Shown one piece after another: positions 9,153-17,651 of a DNA stretch of 22,026 bases. The DNA comes from Bacteroidales bacterium (GTDB lineage: Bacteria > Bacteroidota > Bacteroidia > Bacteroidales > UBA3824), in the NCBI GenBank assembly GCA_017543645.1, contig JAFYFR010000143.1:1-22026 (forward strand), written 5' to 3'. Within the stretch, counting starts at the first letter, position 1; the number at the start of each line of letters is the position of its first letter. The notes under the pieces are model-generated. The model was not told where the DNA came from. It did not search any database and worked only from the letters and a program-made list of their open reading frames with translations. Both the position numbers and the translations under genes were made by a program.

Positions 9153-10946
9153 CTACTTGAAATAATCTATCGCGCTACGGAGGTTTTCGGCCTGATTGGC
9201 AAGGTCGTTGGCACTGGCGGCGAGCATCTCGGAAGACGAAGCGTTGATTTTAACAGTGCTGTTGAGCTTCTGGATTATGTTGTTTACTTGGACAGCTCCG
9301 GCGTTCTGCTCCATGCTTGCATTGGCGATTTCGTTGACGAGCGTTCTCGTGTTCTCAATCTTGGGGATAGTCTGCTGCATTACAGAACCAGCCTCTTCTG
9401 AGAGTTCGAGGCTTCGTTGCGACATCTCCACAATGCTGTCGGCGGCAGTCTTTGACTTTTCGGCGAGCGAGCGCACCTCTTTTGCCACCACAGCGAATCC
9501 TTTGCCGTACTCACCGGCGCGGGCGGCCTCCACTGCGGCATTGAGTGCGAGAATGTTGGTCTGGAAAGCTATCTCGTTAATAATGGATATGGCCTCGGCA
9601 ATCGACTTGTTGTTGTCTAAAAGACTGTTGATTTTTTCCACTACCTCGTTAAACTTGTTGCAAGCGTCCTGACTTACAATGTTGGTCTGCTTAGCGTTGT
9701 AGGTGTTCTGCTCGATATTAGAAGTCATCTGCTCCATTGTGGCAGAAAGGTCTTCTATATTGTTGGATTGCGACATCGAACCTTGCATTACCTGCTGCGA
9801 TGTGGCGTTAAGCTCCTCCGAATTGGTGGCAAGACGTTCGGAACCATCTTTAATAGTGTCCACGATATTGGCAAGCTGGGTGCTCATGTCGCGGATATCG
9901 TTACACATTTCGCCAATCTCGTCGTTTGAAGAATAGTCTATCTTATTGTGCAAACGACCGTTGGAAATTTCCTTGATAGCCGTTGACAATTGCGACAGCG
10001 GTTTTGAGAGCATGTTTTTGAGGCACATCATCACCACTAACACAATCACCACAATAACCACTACAAGGAATACGATCATAACCTTGAGGTTTTGGGTGGC
10101 TGAGCTTTTAAGTTCGGAATCGGGAAGTGTTCCGATGACAAACCAGCCGGGAGTTCCCTCTATTTTCCGGCTCATAGTGTAGCGGTTTTCGCCGGTGGAG
10201 GCATCCTTGCAATATTTGACGCAGCCCTCGCCGCGCATAACGCACTCGCCTACTTCCTCAAGGCCGGGATAAGCAGTCTTGCCATCGGTAATAAGGTTGA
10301 AGTTCATTATCAGTTCGTCGTAGATGCTGCCAATGACAACGGCCTTCTCGTCCACCATGAATGTAACGCCGTTTTTGCCAAAGTTGCACTCCGACACCAC
10401 CTGCTTCAGCGTGTTGAGGCTGACATTGGCACAGAAAGCTCCCACCACTTTGCCGTCGCGCTTGATAGGCACTGCGAGTGTGTATTTTTTCTCGCCGGTT
10501 GACTTGGAAATGTCGGGGCTTGTCATCGAAAAATCTTTGCCAAGATTAAAAATGTTTTTGAAATACTGCCGGTCGGCAATGTTAGCCTTCGACCATCCCC
10601 TGTTGTTGATATAGTAGCTGCCGTCGGGAAACGCCACAAACATCATGGAGAAATACTCCTTCTTGTCGGCGGCGATTGCGTCAAGGCGTTTGGCAAACTT
10701 TTTCTCATCCATTGAGGTAAAAATATCCTCTTCGGCTATCCATTTCAACTCATCGGTCATAGCGTGCAACTTGAGGGTTACCTCCTGCGCCGACTTTGAC
10801 GAAAGTTCCTGCATACAGAACTCAAAGAAGCTTTTCTGCGATATAAAATTGATATGGTAGCTTACTACCATCATAGCTATCAATGTTACTGCCACAATGG
10901 GGATTATAATAACAAGAATCTTAGCATATACCGACGTCTTTTTCAT
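9153..10946 (-). CDS. Methyl-accepting chemotaxis protein with periplasmic Cache sensor
   Basis: 597 residues from the ATG at 10946; an upstream in-frame ATG at 10985 would only add 13 residues ahead of an ideal MKKTSVYAK leader. Order: membrane helix 1 (about 8-30), periplasmic double-Cache-like domain (about 35-285; [14 protein letters not shown] at 116-129 and the tG..y..avPi strand near 150-162), membrane helix 2 (289-309), HAMP (311-360), and the coiled-coil signalling domain. The hairpin tip is canonical ([20 protein letters not shown], 459-478, then [16 protein letters not shown]), so CheA/CheW contact residues look kept. There is no C-terminal NWETF-type tether for CheR. No CheA, CheW, CheR or CheB is in the window. 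Ligand unknown; Cache domains often bind amino acids or organic acids. The receptor type is certain; what it controls in this organism is not. Confidence 0.93.
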   Translation of the reverse strand: MKKTSVYAKILVIIIPIVAVTLIAMMVVSYHINFISQKSFFEFCMQELSSKSAQEVTLKLHAMTDELKWIAEEDIFTSMDEKKFAKRLDAIAADKKEYFSMMFVAFPDGSYYINNRGWSKANIADRQYFKNIFNLGKDFSMTSPDISKSTGEKKYTLAVPIKRDGKVVGAFCANVSLNTLKQVVSECNFGKNGVTFMVDEKAVVIGSIYDELIMNFNLITDGKTAYPGLEEVGECVMRGEGCVKYCKDASTGENRYTMSRKIEGTPGWFVIGTLPDSELKSSATQNLKVMIVFLVVVIVVIVLVVMMCLKNMLSKPLSQLSTAIKEISNGRLHNKIDYSSNDEIGEMCNDIRDMSTQLANIVDTIKDGSERLATNSEELNATSQQVMQGSMSQSNNIEDLSATMEQMTSNIEQNTYNAKQTNIVSQDACNKFNEVVEKINSLLDNNKSIAEAISIINEIAFQTNILALNAAVEAARAGEYGKGFAVVAKEVRSLAEKSKTAADSIVEMSQRSLELSEEAGSVMQQTIPKIENTRTLVNEIANASMEQNAGAVQVNNIIQKLNSTVKINASSSEMLAASANDLANQAENLRSAIDYFK

Positions 10947-11025
10947 AGTGTTTAATTTTATTGGGTGATAAGAGAAAAACAACAAAATGCGTGCCTCTTA
11001 ACAAAAGCATAACATTTAATTAATC

Positions 11026-11033
11026 CAAATTTA
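11026..11033 (-). promoter_or_regulatory. Weak candidate -7 element upstream of the chemotaxis receptor gene
   Basis: Read on the minus strand the sequence is TAAATTTG, an exact TAnnTTTG match, 80 bases before the start codon at 10946 and downstream of the dnaJ terminator. No -33 partner is evident and the surroundings are AT-rich, so chance is possible. Confidence 0.35.
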
Positions 11034-11079
11034 CAAAAAATATAAAACTGACGGCGGAAACTTATATTAACAAATTGTT

Positions 11080-11117
11080 AAAAAAGTGGGCGGCACGCAT
11101 CACTGCGCACCGCCCAC
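11080..11117 (-). terminator. Intrinsic terminator of the grpE-dnaJ operon
   Basis: Perfect 8-base arms GTGGGCGG (11086-11093) and CCGCCCAC (11110-11117), with a further inner CGCA/TGCG pairing, and on the minus strand six T residues (11085-11080) directly after the stem. It begins 24 bases after the dnaJ stop codon. Confidence 0.92.
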
Positions 11118-11141
11118 ATATCTACGTATAAAAACAACTTC

Positions 11142-12299
<1,158 letters not shown>

Positions 12300-12310
12300 T
12301 CAGTAATTAA

Positions 12311-12952
12311 TTATTCTCCAACCACGACTTTCGCATAGCGTATTACCTTGTCGTGCAGGTAATAACCTTTTTCTATCACATCAATAATCTTGCCTTTGAG
12401 GTCGTCAGACGGAGCTGCAAACTTGGTAACAGCTTCGTGGAGGTCGGTGTCGAGCTCCTTGTTGAGAGCCTCTATCTCTTTGATGCCGCGCTTTTCGAGA
12501 AACTCCATGAACTTTTTGTAGATAAGGTCGATGCCTTCTTTCACGGCGTTGAGGTCGGTAGCCGATTCGAGGCTCTTGATAGCACGTTCCATATTGTCAA
12601 CCACAGGGAGAATGCCCTTAATGACATCTTCCTCGGCATATTTGGTCAAGTCCATCTTCTCTTTGAGAGTGCGCTTGCGGTAGTTGTCGAACTCTGCCAT
12701 AAGACGGAGGTAACGGTCGTTGAGCTCGTCGTATTTTTTCTGGAGTTCTTCACCGTTGTCAGCATTTTGCGCCAGGTTGTCAGTGCCAGCGTCTGACGTT
12801 TTGTCCTGACTATTGTCTGATTCTGTCGTATTGTCAGCATCCTGTTGGGGTTCTGACTGAGCCTGCTGCTCGTCTTTAATCTCTTTCTGCTCGTTATTTT
12901 CCATTTTAACTTCTTTATTATAAGAATTATGGTGTCTTTTACGTTTGCTCAT
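12311..12952 (-). CDS. grpE: Nucleotide exchange factor GrpE
   Basis: 213 residues from the ATG at 12952; an in-frame ATG at 12904 (MENNEQKE) is a possible alternative start that removes a basic 16-residue leader, and no Shine-Dalgarno site decides between them. The first about 70 residues are acidic and Gln/Asn-rich and probably disordered. Then comes the long dimerisation helix and the conserved core (DNYRKRTLKEK about 107-117; VVDNMERAI about 133-141), ending in the small beta domain (KGYYLHDKVIRYAKVVVGE). GrpE opens DnaK to release ADP. It is the promoter-proximal gene of the grpE-dnaJ pair and is transcribed divergently from a secreted peptidase gene, with about 150 bases between start codons. 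Confidence 0.95.
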   Translation of the reverse strand: MSKRKRHHNSYNKEVKMENNEQKEIKDEQQAQSEPQQDADNTTESDNSQDKTSDAGTDNLAQNADNGEELQKKYDELNDRYLRLMAEFDNYRKRTLKEKMDLTKYAEEDVIKGILPVVDNMERAIKSLESATDLNAVKEGIDLIYKKFMEFLEKRGIKEIEALNKELDTDLHEAVTKFAAPSDDLKGKIIDVIEKGYYLHDKVIRYAKVVVGE

Positions 12953-12986
12953 TTCTGTATTAGTTTTTTTATTGTGTATTATATAA

Positions 12987-13020
12987 TGTCAAATAGTTTG
13001 CCACACGGCAAAAAATGACA
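12987..13020. promoter_or_regulatory. Nested inverted repeat between divergent grpE and C1 peptidase genes
   Basis: A perfect 6-base inverted repeat TTTGCC (12997-13002) / GGCAAA (13007-13012) with a 4-base centre is flanked by a second pair, TGTCA (12987-12991) and TGACA (13016-13020). It lies 35-68 bases upstream of the grpE start, next to a TATAAT-like sequence on the minus strand (12978-12983). It does not match CIRCE (the HrcA site). It could be an operator or a chance hairpin; no T-tract follows it, so it is not a terminator. Confidence 0.42.
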
Positions 13021-13031
13021 AATTGGCAGAG

Positions 13032-13042
13032 GCAAAATTTGC
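13032..13042. promoter_or_regulatory. Short palindrome overlapping the -33 element of the C1 peptidase promoter
   Basis: GCAAA-A-TTTGC is a perfect 11-base palindrome. It shares the GCAAA/TTTGC half-site with the inverted repeat 20 bases upstream and covers the TTTG (13038-13041) used as -33 element. A common DNA-binding protein for both is an inference. Confidence 0.35.
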
Positions 13043-13069
13043 AATCTATCAAAATGTTCCATAATTTTA
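13038..13069 (+). promoter_or_regulatory. Bacteroidetes-type promoter for the C1 peptidase gene
   Basis: TTTG (13038-13041), 20 bases, then TAATTTTA (13062-13069; 7 of the 8-base TAnnTTTG pattern with only the last base off). Spacing is within the known 19-21. The start of transcription would fall near 13076, which places the ATG at 13015 upstream of the transcript and supports 13105 as the real start codon. Confidence 0.6.
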
Positions 13070-13104
13070 CAAACCGAATTAAAAACTACAATATCACACA
13101 CAAA

Positions 13105-14175
13105 ATGAAAAAAACACTCTTAATAGTACTCACAGCAATGCTTGCAGGCTCAGCATCGGCACAAAGCAAGCTCACCTTTACCGAAACCAAACGTCTCGAA
13201 TGTCCCGAAATCCAAAACCAAGGACAGTCTGGCACATGCTGGAGCTTCTCCTCACTGTCGTTTATGGAAAGCGAGATGATTGCCAACGGAGCCACCGACG
13301 TTCCAAACCTTTCGGAACTATTCGTAGTGAAACTCTCGTATATCGACAAGGCTAAGAAATACGTCTACATGCACGGAAACACCAACTTTTCGGAAGGCGG
13401 GTTCTTCTACGACAACTTCTACGTGCTCAAGCACTACGGAATGATGCCCGAAAGCGCGTATCCCAACACACAACGCACCGGACAGCAAATTAACCATTAC
13501 AGATTTGTGAACAGGATGAGAAACTTTGTAGACTCTGTGGCAGACAACCGAAACAGAACACTCAACACTCAGTGGGTAGACAACTTCGCCAAGCTCACCG
13601 ACAATTTCTTCGGCGAAATTCCCGAATCGTTTGAATACAACGGCAAGCAGTACACGCCCAAGACATTTGCCGAGGAGGTAGTAAAGCTCAACCCCGACGA
13701 CTACATACAAATCACATCGTTCAGCCACCACCCTTTCTATCAGAACTGTATTCTCGAGCTGCCCGACAACTGGCGGTGGGGAGAGTTTTTCAACGTCCAG
13801 GTCGACGACCTCATCACCATTATCGACAACTCTTTGGAGCAGGGTCACACCGTCCTTTGGGCTGCTGACGTATCGGAATCCGGATTCAACAACGAATTAG
13901 GATACGCCATTCTTAAAGATGACAAAGTTACGCAGGAATCGCGCCAACAGGAGTTTGAGGAACGCCGCACCACCGACGACCACGGTATGCAGATTATCGG
14001 CACAGCGAAAGACCAGAAGGGGAACAAGTTTTACATCGTGAAAAACAGCTGGGGCGACTGCAACAAGTACGGAGGATATTTATACGTATCAGTTCCATAC
14101 GTAAAAGCCAAGACCACAGGACTTATGGTAAACAAGAACTGCTGCAAGGAGATTTTAGAGAAAAAAGCCGAATAG
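13105..14175 (+). CDS. Secreted papain-fold (C1, bleomycin-hydrolase-like) cysteine peptidase
   Basis: 356 residues. I start at the ATG at 13105 because it opens a clean signal peptide (1-19, ending ASA before Gln) and follows a good promoter; an upstream in-frame ATG at 13015 would put a 30-residue polar leader ahead of it. Catalytic parts of the C1 fold are all present: oxyanion Gln39 and nucleophile Cys45 in QNQGQSGTCWSF, His293 in DDHGMQIIG, and Asn314 in IVKNSWGD. The long insert between the two lobes and the DDHGM form resemble PepC/bleomycin hydrolase (C1B) rather than papain. No propeptide is seen between the signal peptide and the Gln loop (about 20 residues), as in C1B. It should act as an aminopeptidase or endopeptidase in the periplasm or outside. 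Its stop codon touches the stop of the convergent neighbour. Confidence 0.88.
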   Translation: MKKTLLIVLTAMLAGSASAQSKLTFTETKRLECPEIQNQGQSGTCWSFSSLSFMESEMIANGATDVPNLSELFVVKLSYIDKAKKYVYMHGNTNFSEGGFFYDNFYVLKHYGMMPESAYPNTQRTGQQINHYRFVNRMRNFVDSVADNRNRTLNTQWVDNFAKLTDNFFGEIPESFEYNGKQYTPKTFAEEVVKLNPDDYIQITSFSHHPFYQNCILELPDNWRWGEFFNVQVDDLITIIDNSLEQGHTVLWAADVSESGFNNELGYAILKDDKVTQESRQQEFEERRTTDDHGMQIIGTAKDQKGNKFYIVKNSWGDCNKYGGYLYVSVPYVKAKTTGLMVNKNCCKEILEKKAE

Positions 14176-14529
14176 CTATTTCAGAATCAGGAACGCTCCC
14201 ACAACTATAAGCGACAGGCCTATCCAGCGTGTTGGCGGAACTGTCTCGTGGAATATGAACACCGCCGCCAACATTCCGAACACATAGCTGAAGCTTATCA
14301 GAGGATAGGCTATGGAAAAATCCACATGCTTGAGTATGTAAAACCACAGCACGGTGGCGCCGCCCATGCACAATCCTGAGAACAGAAGGTTCCAGTTGGT
14401 AAGATAATCCTTGATTACAGGCCATGTAAAGGCGAAGTTCGGAGCGTCTTTCATGGCGATTTTGAGGAAAACCTGTCCCCCTGCCAAGCAAGCCGACTGG
14501 CTTAGCGACAATAACAATAGTTTCAGCAT
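14176..14529 (-). CDS. Four-helix ArnE/ArnF-like (EamA/DMT superfamily) membrane protein
   Basis: 117 residues from the ATG at 14529, which overlaps the end of the preceding ketosynthase-like gene by 7 bases; the reading frame continues upstream but only as a shadow of that gene. Four membrane helices are visible (about 3-22, 44-65, 71-93, 100-116). It has the size of small multidrug exporters but lacks their essential Glu in helix 1 (Leu15 sits at that place); instead it has AGGQVFLKIA, like the AGQ..xK motif of ArnE/ArnF, which flip undecaprenyl-phosphate-linked aminoarabinose. It closes the ketosynthase operon, so a role in moving a lipid-linked product or precursor across the inner membrane is plausible. 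ArnE and ArnF work as a pair; no partner is in the window, so a homodimer is possible. Function is inferred. Confidence 0.75.
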   Translation of the reverse strand: MLKLLLLSLSQSACLAGGQVFLKIAMKDAPNFAFTWPVIKDYLTNWNLLFSGLCMGGATVLWFYILKHVDFSIAYPLISFSYVFGMLAAVFIFHETVPPTRWIGLSLIVVGAFLILK

Positions 14530-15563
14530 CGGCGTAAGATTATAAAAGCGTGGTCTTTGTTGTTGAAATGCCGGTAGATGAGTATGTTCTCGGGCTTGCG
14601 TGCAAGGGGTTTGTCCTTTTCCAAATCCAAGACGCTGAAGATCTGCGAACACTGCAGGCACAAAGCCGAGGCATAAAAACCGTAGACACTGCCCGAATAC
14701 GATTCGCCGAAGATATGGGCAAAACCAAGTTTCTTGCAGCCAAGATTCAGGGAATCAAGATTGCGGAAATACGCCTTATCGTTAGACGGATAGCCGTTGA
14801 TACCTGTCATAACCGCATCAATATCGCCGACAGCGATTCCGGCATCGCTGAGAGCCTCTGAGAGGGTGTGGGCAAGCAGGGCTTTGTCGTTGGTGTAGAC
14901 GATTCTTACTGCGGCAACGCGGCAGATTCTGTTAACGCCGTCGATGGTGGAGATTACGCCACCAGCCGCGCTCTCGCCGGCGAAACCCGTGCCGCCGTCC
15001 TCGAAATATCCGCTGCGGCATAGCAAAGAGTGGTATGTAACAGACATCTCGTCGAATCCGCAGACAAACGCCGAAGAAATCTTGCCCGAAGAGAGCTGCA
15101 TAAACGCGTCGAGCAATGCCGATTCAAACGAAATACCCTTGTGGCAGTATGTAGTGTTGTATCCGTTGCATTTGAGGGCTATGCCTATAACGGAACTGAT
15201 GGTGTTGTGGGTGCTCTGCATAAATTGCGTAGGCTTGAGAAACTCCTCGCCGCTGTATACCAAGCCCTGCAGAAAAGCCTCGGTACTCTCCACACAGCCC
15301 AGACCCGAGCCGGTGAACACTCCGTCTACCTGAGATAGTCCTGACTTTGTGAGCGCGTCCTTAGCAACCACCATGGCGCGGCGGAGCACCTTGCTGTTGC
15401 GGCGGACAACGTTGGCAGGGAGCAACAGCTTAAAATCAGGGTCGGAGCAGACAACGAGCCTCTCGCCCGGAAACGTGCGCGGCACAGTAGTCCAGTCGTT
15501 GCAAAGGGGATTCTGCACCGAAATCTGACTCAGGGAATTGACATATACTGAAAGGTTTTTCAT
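14523..15563 (-). CDS. Degenerate ketosynthase, probable chain-length-factor-like subunit
   Basis: About 346 residues. The start may be the ATG at 15563 or a GTG at 15569, which overlaps the TGA of the preceding gene (GTGA). The fold is recognisable as thiolase/ketosynthase (VFTGSGLGCVESTEAFL, TQFMQSTHNTISSVIGIAL, a Gly-rich block at about 192-206), but the catalytic triad is broken. A Cys is present in TTYCHKG (about 140) at the nucleophile position; the first His motif (normally NAHGTGTPxND) reads MTGINGYPSND, and the second (normally TGHxxGAAG) reads FGESYSG, with Glu for His. It is unlikely to condense by itself. By analogy with type II polyketide and aryl-polyene systems it would pair with the complete ketosynthase encoded just upstream and set chain length. 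The analogy is an inference. Confidence 0.78.
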   Translation of the reverse strand: MKNLSVYVNSLSQISVQNPLCNDWTTVPRTFPGERLVVCSDPDFKLLLPANVVRRNSKVLRRAMVVAKDALTKSGLSQVDGVFTGSGLGCVESTEAFLQGLVYSGEEFLKPTQFMQSTHNTISSVIGIALKCNGYNTTYCHKGISFESALLDAFMQLSSGKISSAFVCGFDEMSVTYHSLLCRSGYFEDGGTGFAGESAAGGVISTIDGVNRICRVAAVRIVYTNDKALLAHTLSEALSDAGIAVGDIDAVMTGINGYPSNDKAYFRNLDSLNLGCKKLGFAHIFGESYSGSVYGFYASALCLQCSQIFSVLDLEKDKPLARKPENILIYRHFNNKDHAFIILRRC

Positions 15564-15565
15564 AA

Positions 15566-16753
15566 TCACAACTTGCTGAAAATTAAAGAAGAATCGTTGC
15601 CACCGAATCCAAAGCTGTTAGAAAGCACGTTATAGACATCGGTTTCCACGGTAGTGGTGACAGGCACAATGCCAGTTTCGGGAATAGGATTCTGGAAGTT
15701 GAGGCTGGCGGGACAGAAACCGTACTTAATGCACATCACCGCAAACACCGCCTCGATAGCACCTGCCGCGCTTGTGGCGTGTCCCGTATACGCTTTGGTA
15801 GACGACACCAACGGCAGACTGCCGTTAAAGATACGGCGGAGGGCAACGCTCTCGGTAAGGTCGTTGTTAGGCGTGCCTGTGCCGTGCGCGTTGATATATG
15901 TAATATCGGATGGCAGGAGGTTTGCCGATTCGATAGCCTTTGCCATAGCCAAGTAAGGGCCTTCGCCATTGGAGGAAGTGGCGGTCTGGTGAAATGCGTC
16001 GCAGGCGTTGGCATAGCCCGTCAGCCGACACAGAGGTGTGGATTTACGCAGAGCCACGGAGTTTTCCGACTCCATGACCACATATCCCGCGCCCTCGCCG
16101 AGATTCAACCCCGCACGTGAAGCGTCGAAAGGGCGGCAATGCTCCGAATCCAATATCTTAAGAGTGTTAAAACCGTTGAAATGATAGCGCGAAAGGCTCT
16201 CCGCGCCGCCTGCCACCACAATGTCGAAACGTCCTGACCTGATAAGCTCCGCGCCGAGGATTATAGCGTTAGCCCCCGACGAACAGGCCGTGGAGATGCT
16301 TGTAACGTAAGAGAACCCTCCAATATGGTCGGCGATATATTCCGAGCTGTCGCCGATGTCGTGGGGATAGAGAAATGAGTTTTTAGAATCGTTGTGGGTA
16401 AAGTCGTCGTAATATTTCTCCATCACGTCCATTCCGCCCACGGTAGTACCCGACACAAACGCCATACGCAGGCCTGATGCATTGCTCAGATGGGCGTTGC
16501 TCACAGCCTCGCGAGCAGCTATAAGCCCGAGCAGGGGTGTGCGGACAAGGTTTTCCGAAGGGCTGACGCCCGCCATGAGCGCAAGTTCGCGGTTGGTGTG
16601 CTTAACCTCGCCCACAGGCATTTGGTTATAGATAGTCTGGAGGTATTCCACTACGGAAATACCCGTGACACCGTGTAACAGGCTGTGGAGAGTGTCTGCC
16701 ACATTGCAGCCCACGGCGTTGACCGTACCTATGCCTGTAACGTATATTCTCAT
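15566..16753 (-). CDS. Beta-ketoacyl-ACP synthase (FabF-like, complete active site)
   Basis: 395 residues. The Cys-His-His triad is whole: C157 in STACSSG, H290 in NAHGTGTPNND and H325 in TGHATSAAG (with K320), plus the C-terminal NSFGFGGND loop. It should condense an acyl starter with malonyl-ACP in the cytosol. Its ATG overlaps the stop of the ACP gene by four bases (ATGA), and its stop overlaps or abuts the chain-length-factor-like gene, so ACP, ketosynthase and partner are translationally coupled. A housekeeping FabF is less likely because housekeeping fabF usually sits with acpP and rnc, none of which is here, and because two more ketosynthases lie in the same operon. Confidence 0.93.
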   Translation of the reverse strand: MRIYVTGIGTVNAVGCNVADTLHSLLHGVTGISVVEYLQTIYNQMPVGEVKHTNRELALMAGVSPSENLVRTPLLGLIAAREAVSNAHLSNASGLRMAFVSGTTVGGMDVMEKYYDDFTHNDSKNSFLYPHDIGDSSEYIADHIGGFSYVTSISTACSSGANAIILGAELIRSGRFDIVVAGGAESLSRYHFNGFNTLKILDSEHCRPFDASRAGLNLGEGAGYVVMESENSVALRKSTPLCRLTGYANACDAFHQTATSSNGEGPYLAMAKAIESANLLPSDITYINAHGTGTPNNDLTESVALRRIFNGSLPLVSSTKAYTGHATSAAGAIEAVFAVMCIKYGFCPASLNFQNPIPETGIVPVTTTVETDVYNVLSNSFGFGGNDSSLIFSKL

Positions 16754-17007
16754 TTTGTGCGGTGCTGGCTGACGTATTCTGCCATGATTCTAAGCGAGCC
16801 GAAGACCTTCTTGCCCTCGGACGCGTCCTTGAGCTTTATGCCGTAGTTTTTTTCCATGAGGACGATGAGTTCGAGGGCGTCGATAGAGTCCAATCCGAGA
16901 CCGTCGCCGAACAGCGGATCGTCGGGACTGATGTCCTCGGGTTTCACATCCTCGAGATTAAGGGTGGTTATAATCTCCTGTTTTAATTCGTTGATTAATT
17001 CTTCCAT
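16750..17007 (-). CDS. Acyl carrier protein (second in operon)
   Basis: 85 residues. The phosphopantetheine site is Ser41 in GLDSIDALEL, preceded by an acidic helix. The sequence is close to, but not, housekeeping AcpP (which normally has GADSLDTVEL): Ile follows the Ser and the segment ISPDDPLFGDGLGLDS resembles carriers of aryl-polyene and other specialised systems. It overlaps the preceding short ketosynthase-like gene by 13 bases and the next ketosynthase by four, so it most likely carries chains for these partners. Confidence 0.92.
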   Translation of the reverse strand: MEELINELKQEIITTLNLEDVKPEDISPDDPLFGDGLGLDSIDALELIVLMEKNYGIKLKDASEGKKVFGSLRIMAEYVSQHRTK

Positions 17008-17651
17008 TTTGGGTTATCTGTTTTAAAAATTTTGTTGTAGATATATTTTAGATTGTCGGCGTTGAAGTTCAGCATCTTCTCGTTGCCTGATTTGGTAATG
17101 AGGAACATCACCGTTTCGACGTGCGAATTTACACAATCGTACCAAGCCGTCAATACGTTTGACGAATATTTGAGCGCGTCGCCCGCTATGTCGCTCATCT
17201 GCTGAGGGTCGAACTTTTCGCATACATAGAACGACGACTCGCCTTTGAACGAGTTGCGGATGCAGATTTCGCCAGTAACGATATTTGGCAGGGTGTAGAC
17301 AAATAGCGACGGCGAAGGATAGCAGTTAGCACTGTCGCAGATGGTATTCTCAAACTTGCGGTCGGTGTCGAGCGAGGCAAGGCGGTTAAAAAAAATCACG
17401 GCGGTGTTGTCGCGCTCAATCTCGTTGATTGCAGGCGAGTTCCGCATTATCAGCTCCGATGCCACGAAACCCGTCTTGGCAAGCCGGTCCATCTTGAAAA
17501 ACTTGGGATAGTCTAACTCAAGCTTGCGGTAGACGAGCGTGAGCAAATCGGTATCTACCATCTCGCTGTCGGGAAAGCGCAGCACGCCGTGCTTGGTGCC
17601 GGCGGCAAACTTCTCCTCGTTGATATATGCGTACTGAGCTATCTTTGCCAT
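16995..17651 (-). CDS. Short ketosynthase-like protein (Ketoacyl-synt_2-type), probably non-catalytic
   Basis: 218 residues. It resembles the short N-terminal-only ketosynthase family found in aryl-polyene/flexirubin-type clusters: the core pattern is SPSLFVYTLPNIVTGEICIR (113-132) followed by FKGESSFYV. There is no TACxSG nucleophile motif (a Cys at 144 lies nearby but lacks the context), and no NAHGTGT or TGH motif because the C-terminal half of a ketosynthase is absent. A structural or scaffolding role, or a lost enzyme, is likely. The start codon shares one base with the stop of the upstream ketosynthase gene (TAATG). The family match is from memory of the pattern, so I give it moderate weight. 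Confidence 0.7.
   Translation of the reverse strand: MAKIAQYAYINEEKFAAGTKHGVLRFPDSEMVDTDLLTLVYRKLELDYPKFFKMDRLAKTGFVASELIMRNSPAINEIERDNTAVIFFNRLASLDTDRKFENTICDSANCYPSPSLFVYTLPNIVTGEICIRNSFKGESSFYVCEKFDPQQMSDIAGDALKYSSNVLTAWYDCVNSHVETVMFLITKSGNEKMLNFNADNLKYIYNKIFKTDNPKWKN

Noticed and set aside
11067..11081. TTAACA-aat-TGTTAA inverted repeat beside the dnaJ terminator
   Set aside because: It is short and AT-only apart from one C/G pair, and overlaps the terminator's T-tract; I cannot tell it from chance.
12960..13020. HrcA/CIRCE operator for grpE-dnaJ
   Set aside because: The CIRCE sequence TTAGCACTC-N9-GAGTGCTAA is not present; the inverted repeat here is different.
13015..13104. N-terminal extension of the C1 peptidase from an upstream ATG
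   Set aside because: The extension is polar and would bury the signal peptide, and the likely promoter (13038-13069) lies inside it.
14530..14661. 44-residue extension of the ArnE/F-like protein
   Set aside because: It overlaps the conserved end of the chain-length-factor-like gene and places a polar leader before a natural membrane-protein start at 14529.
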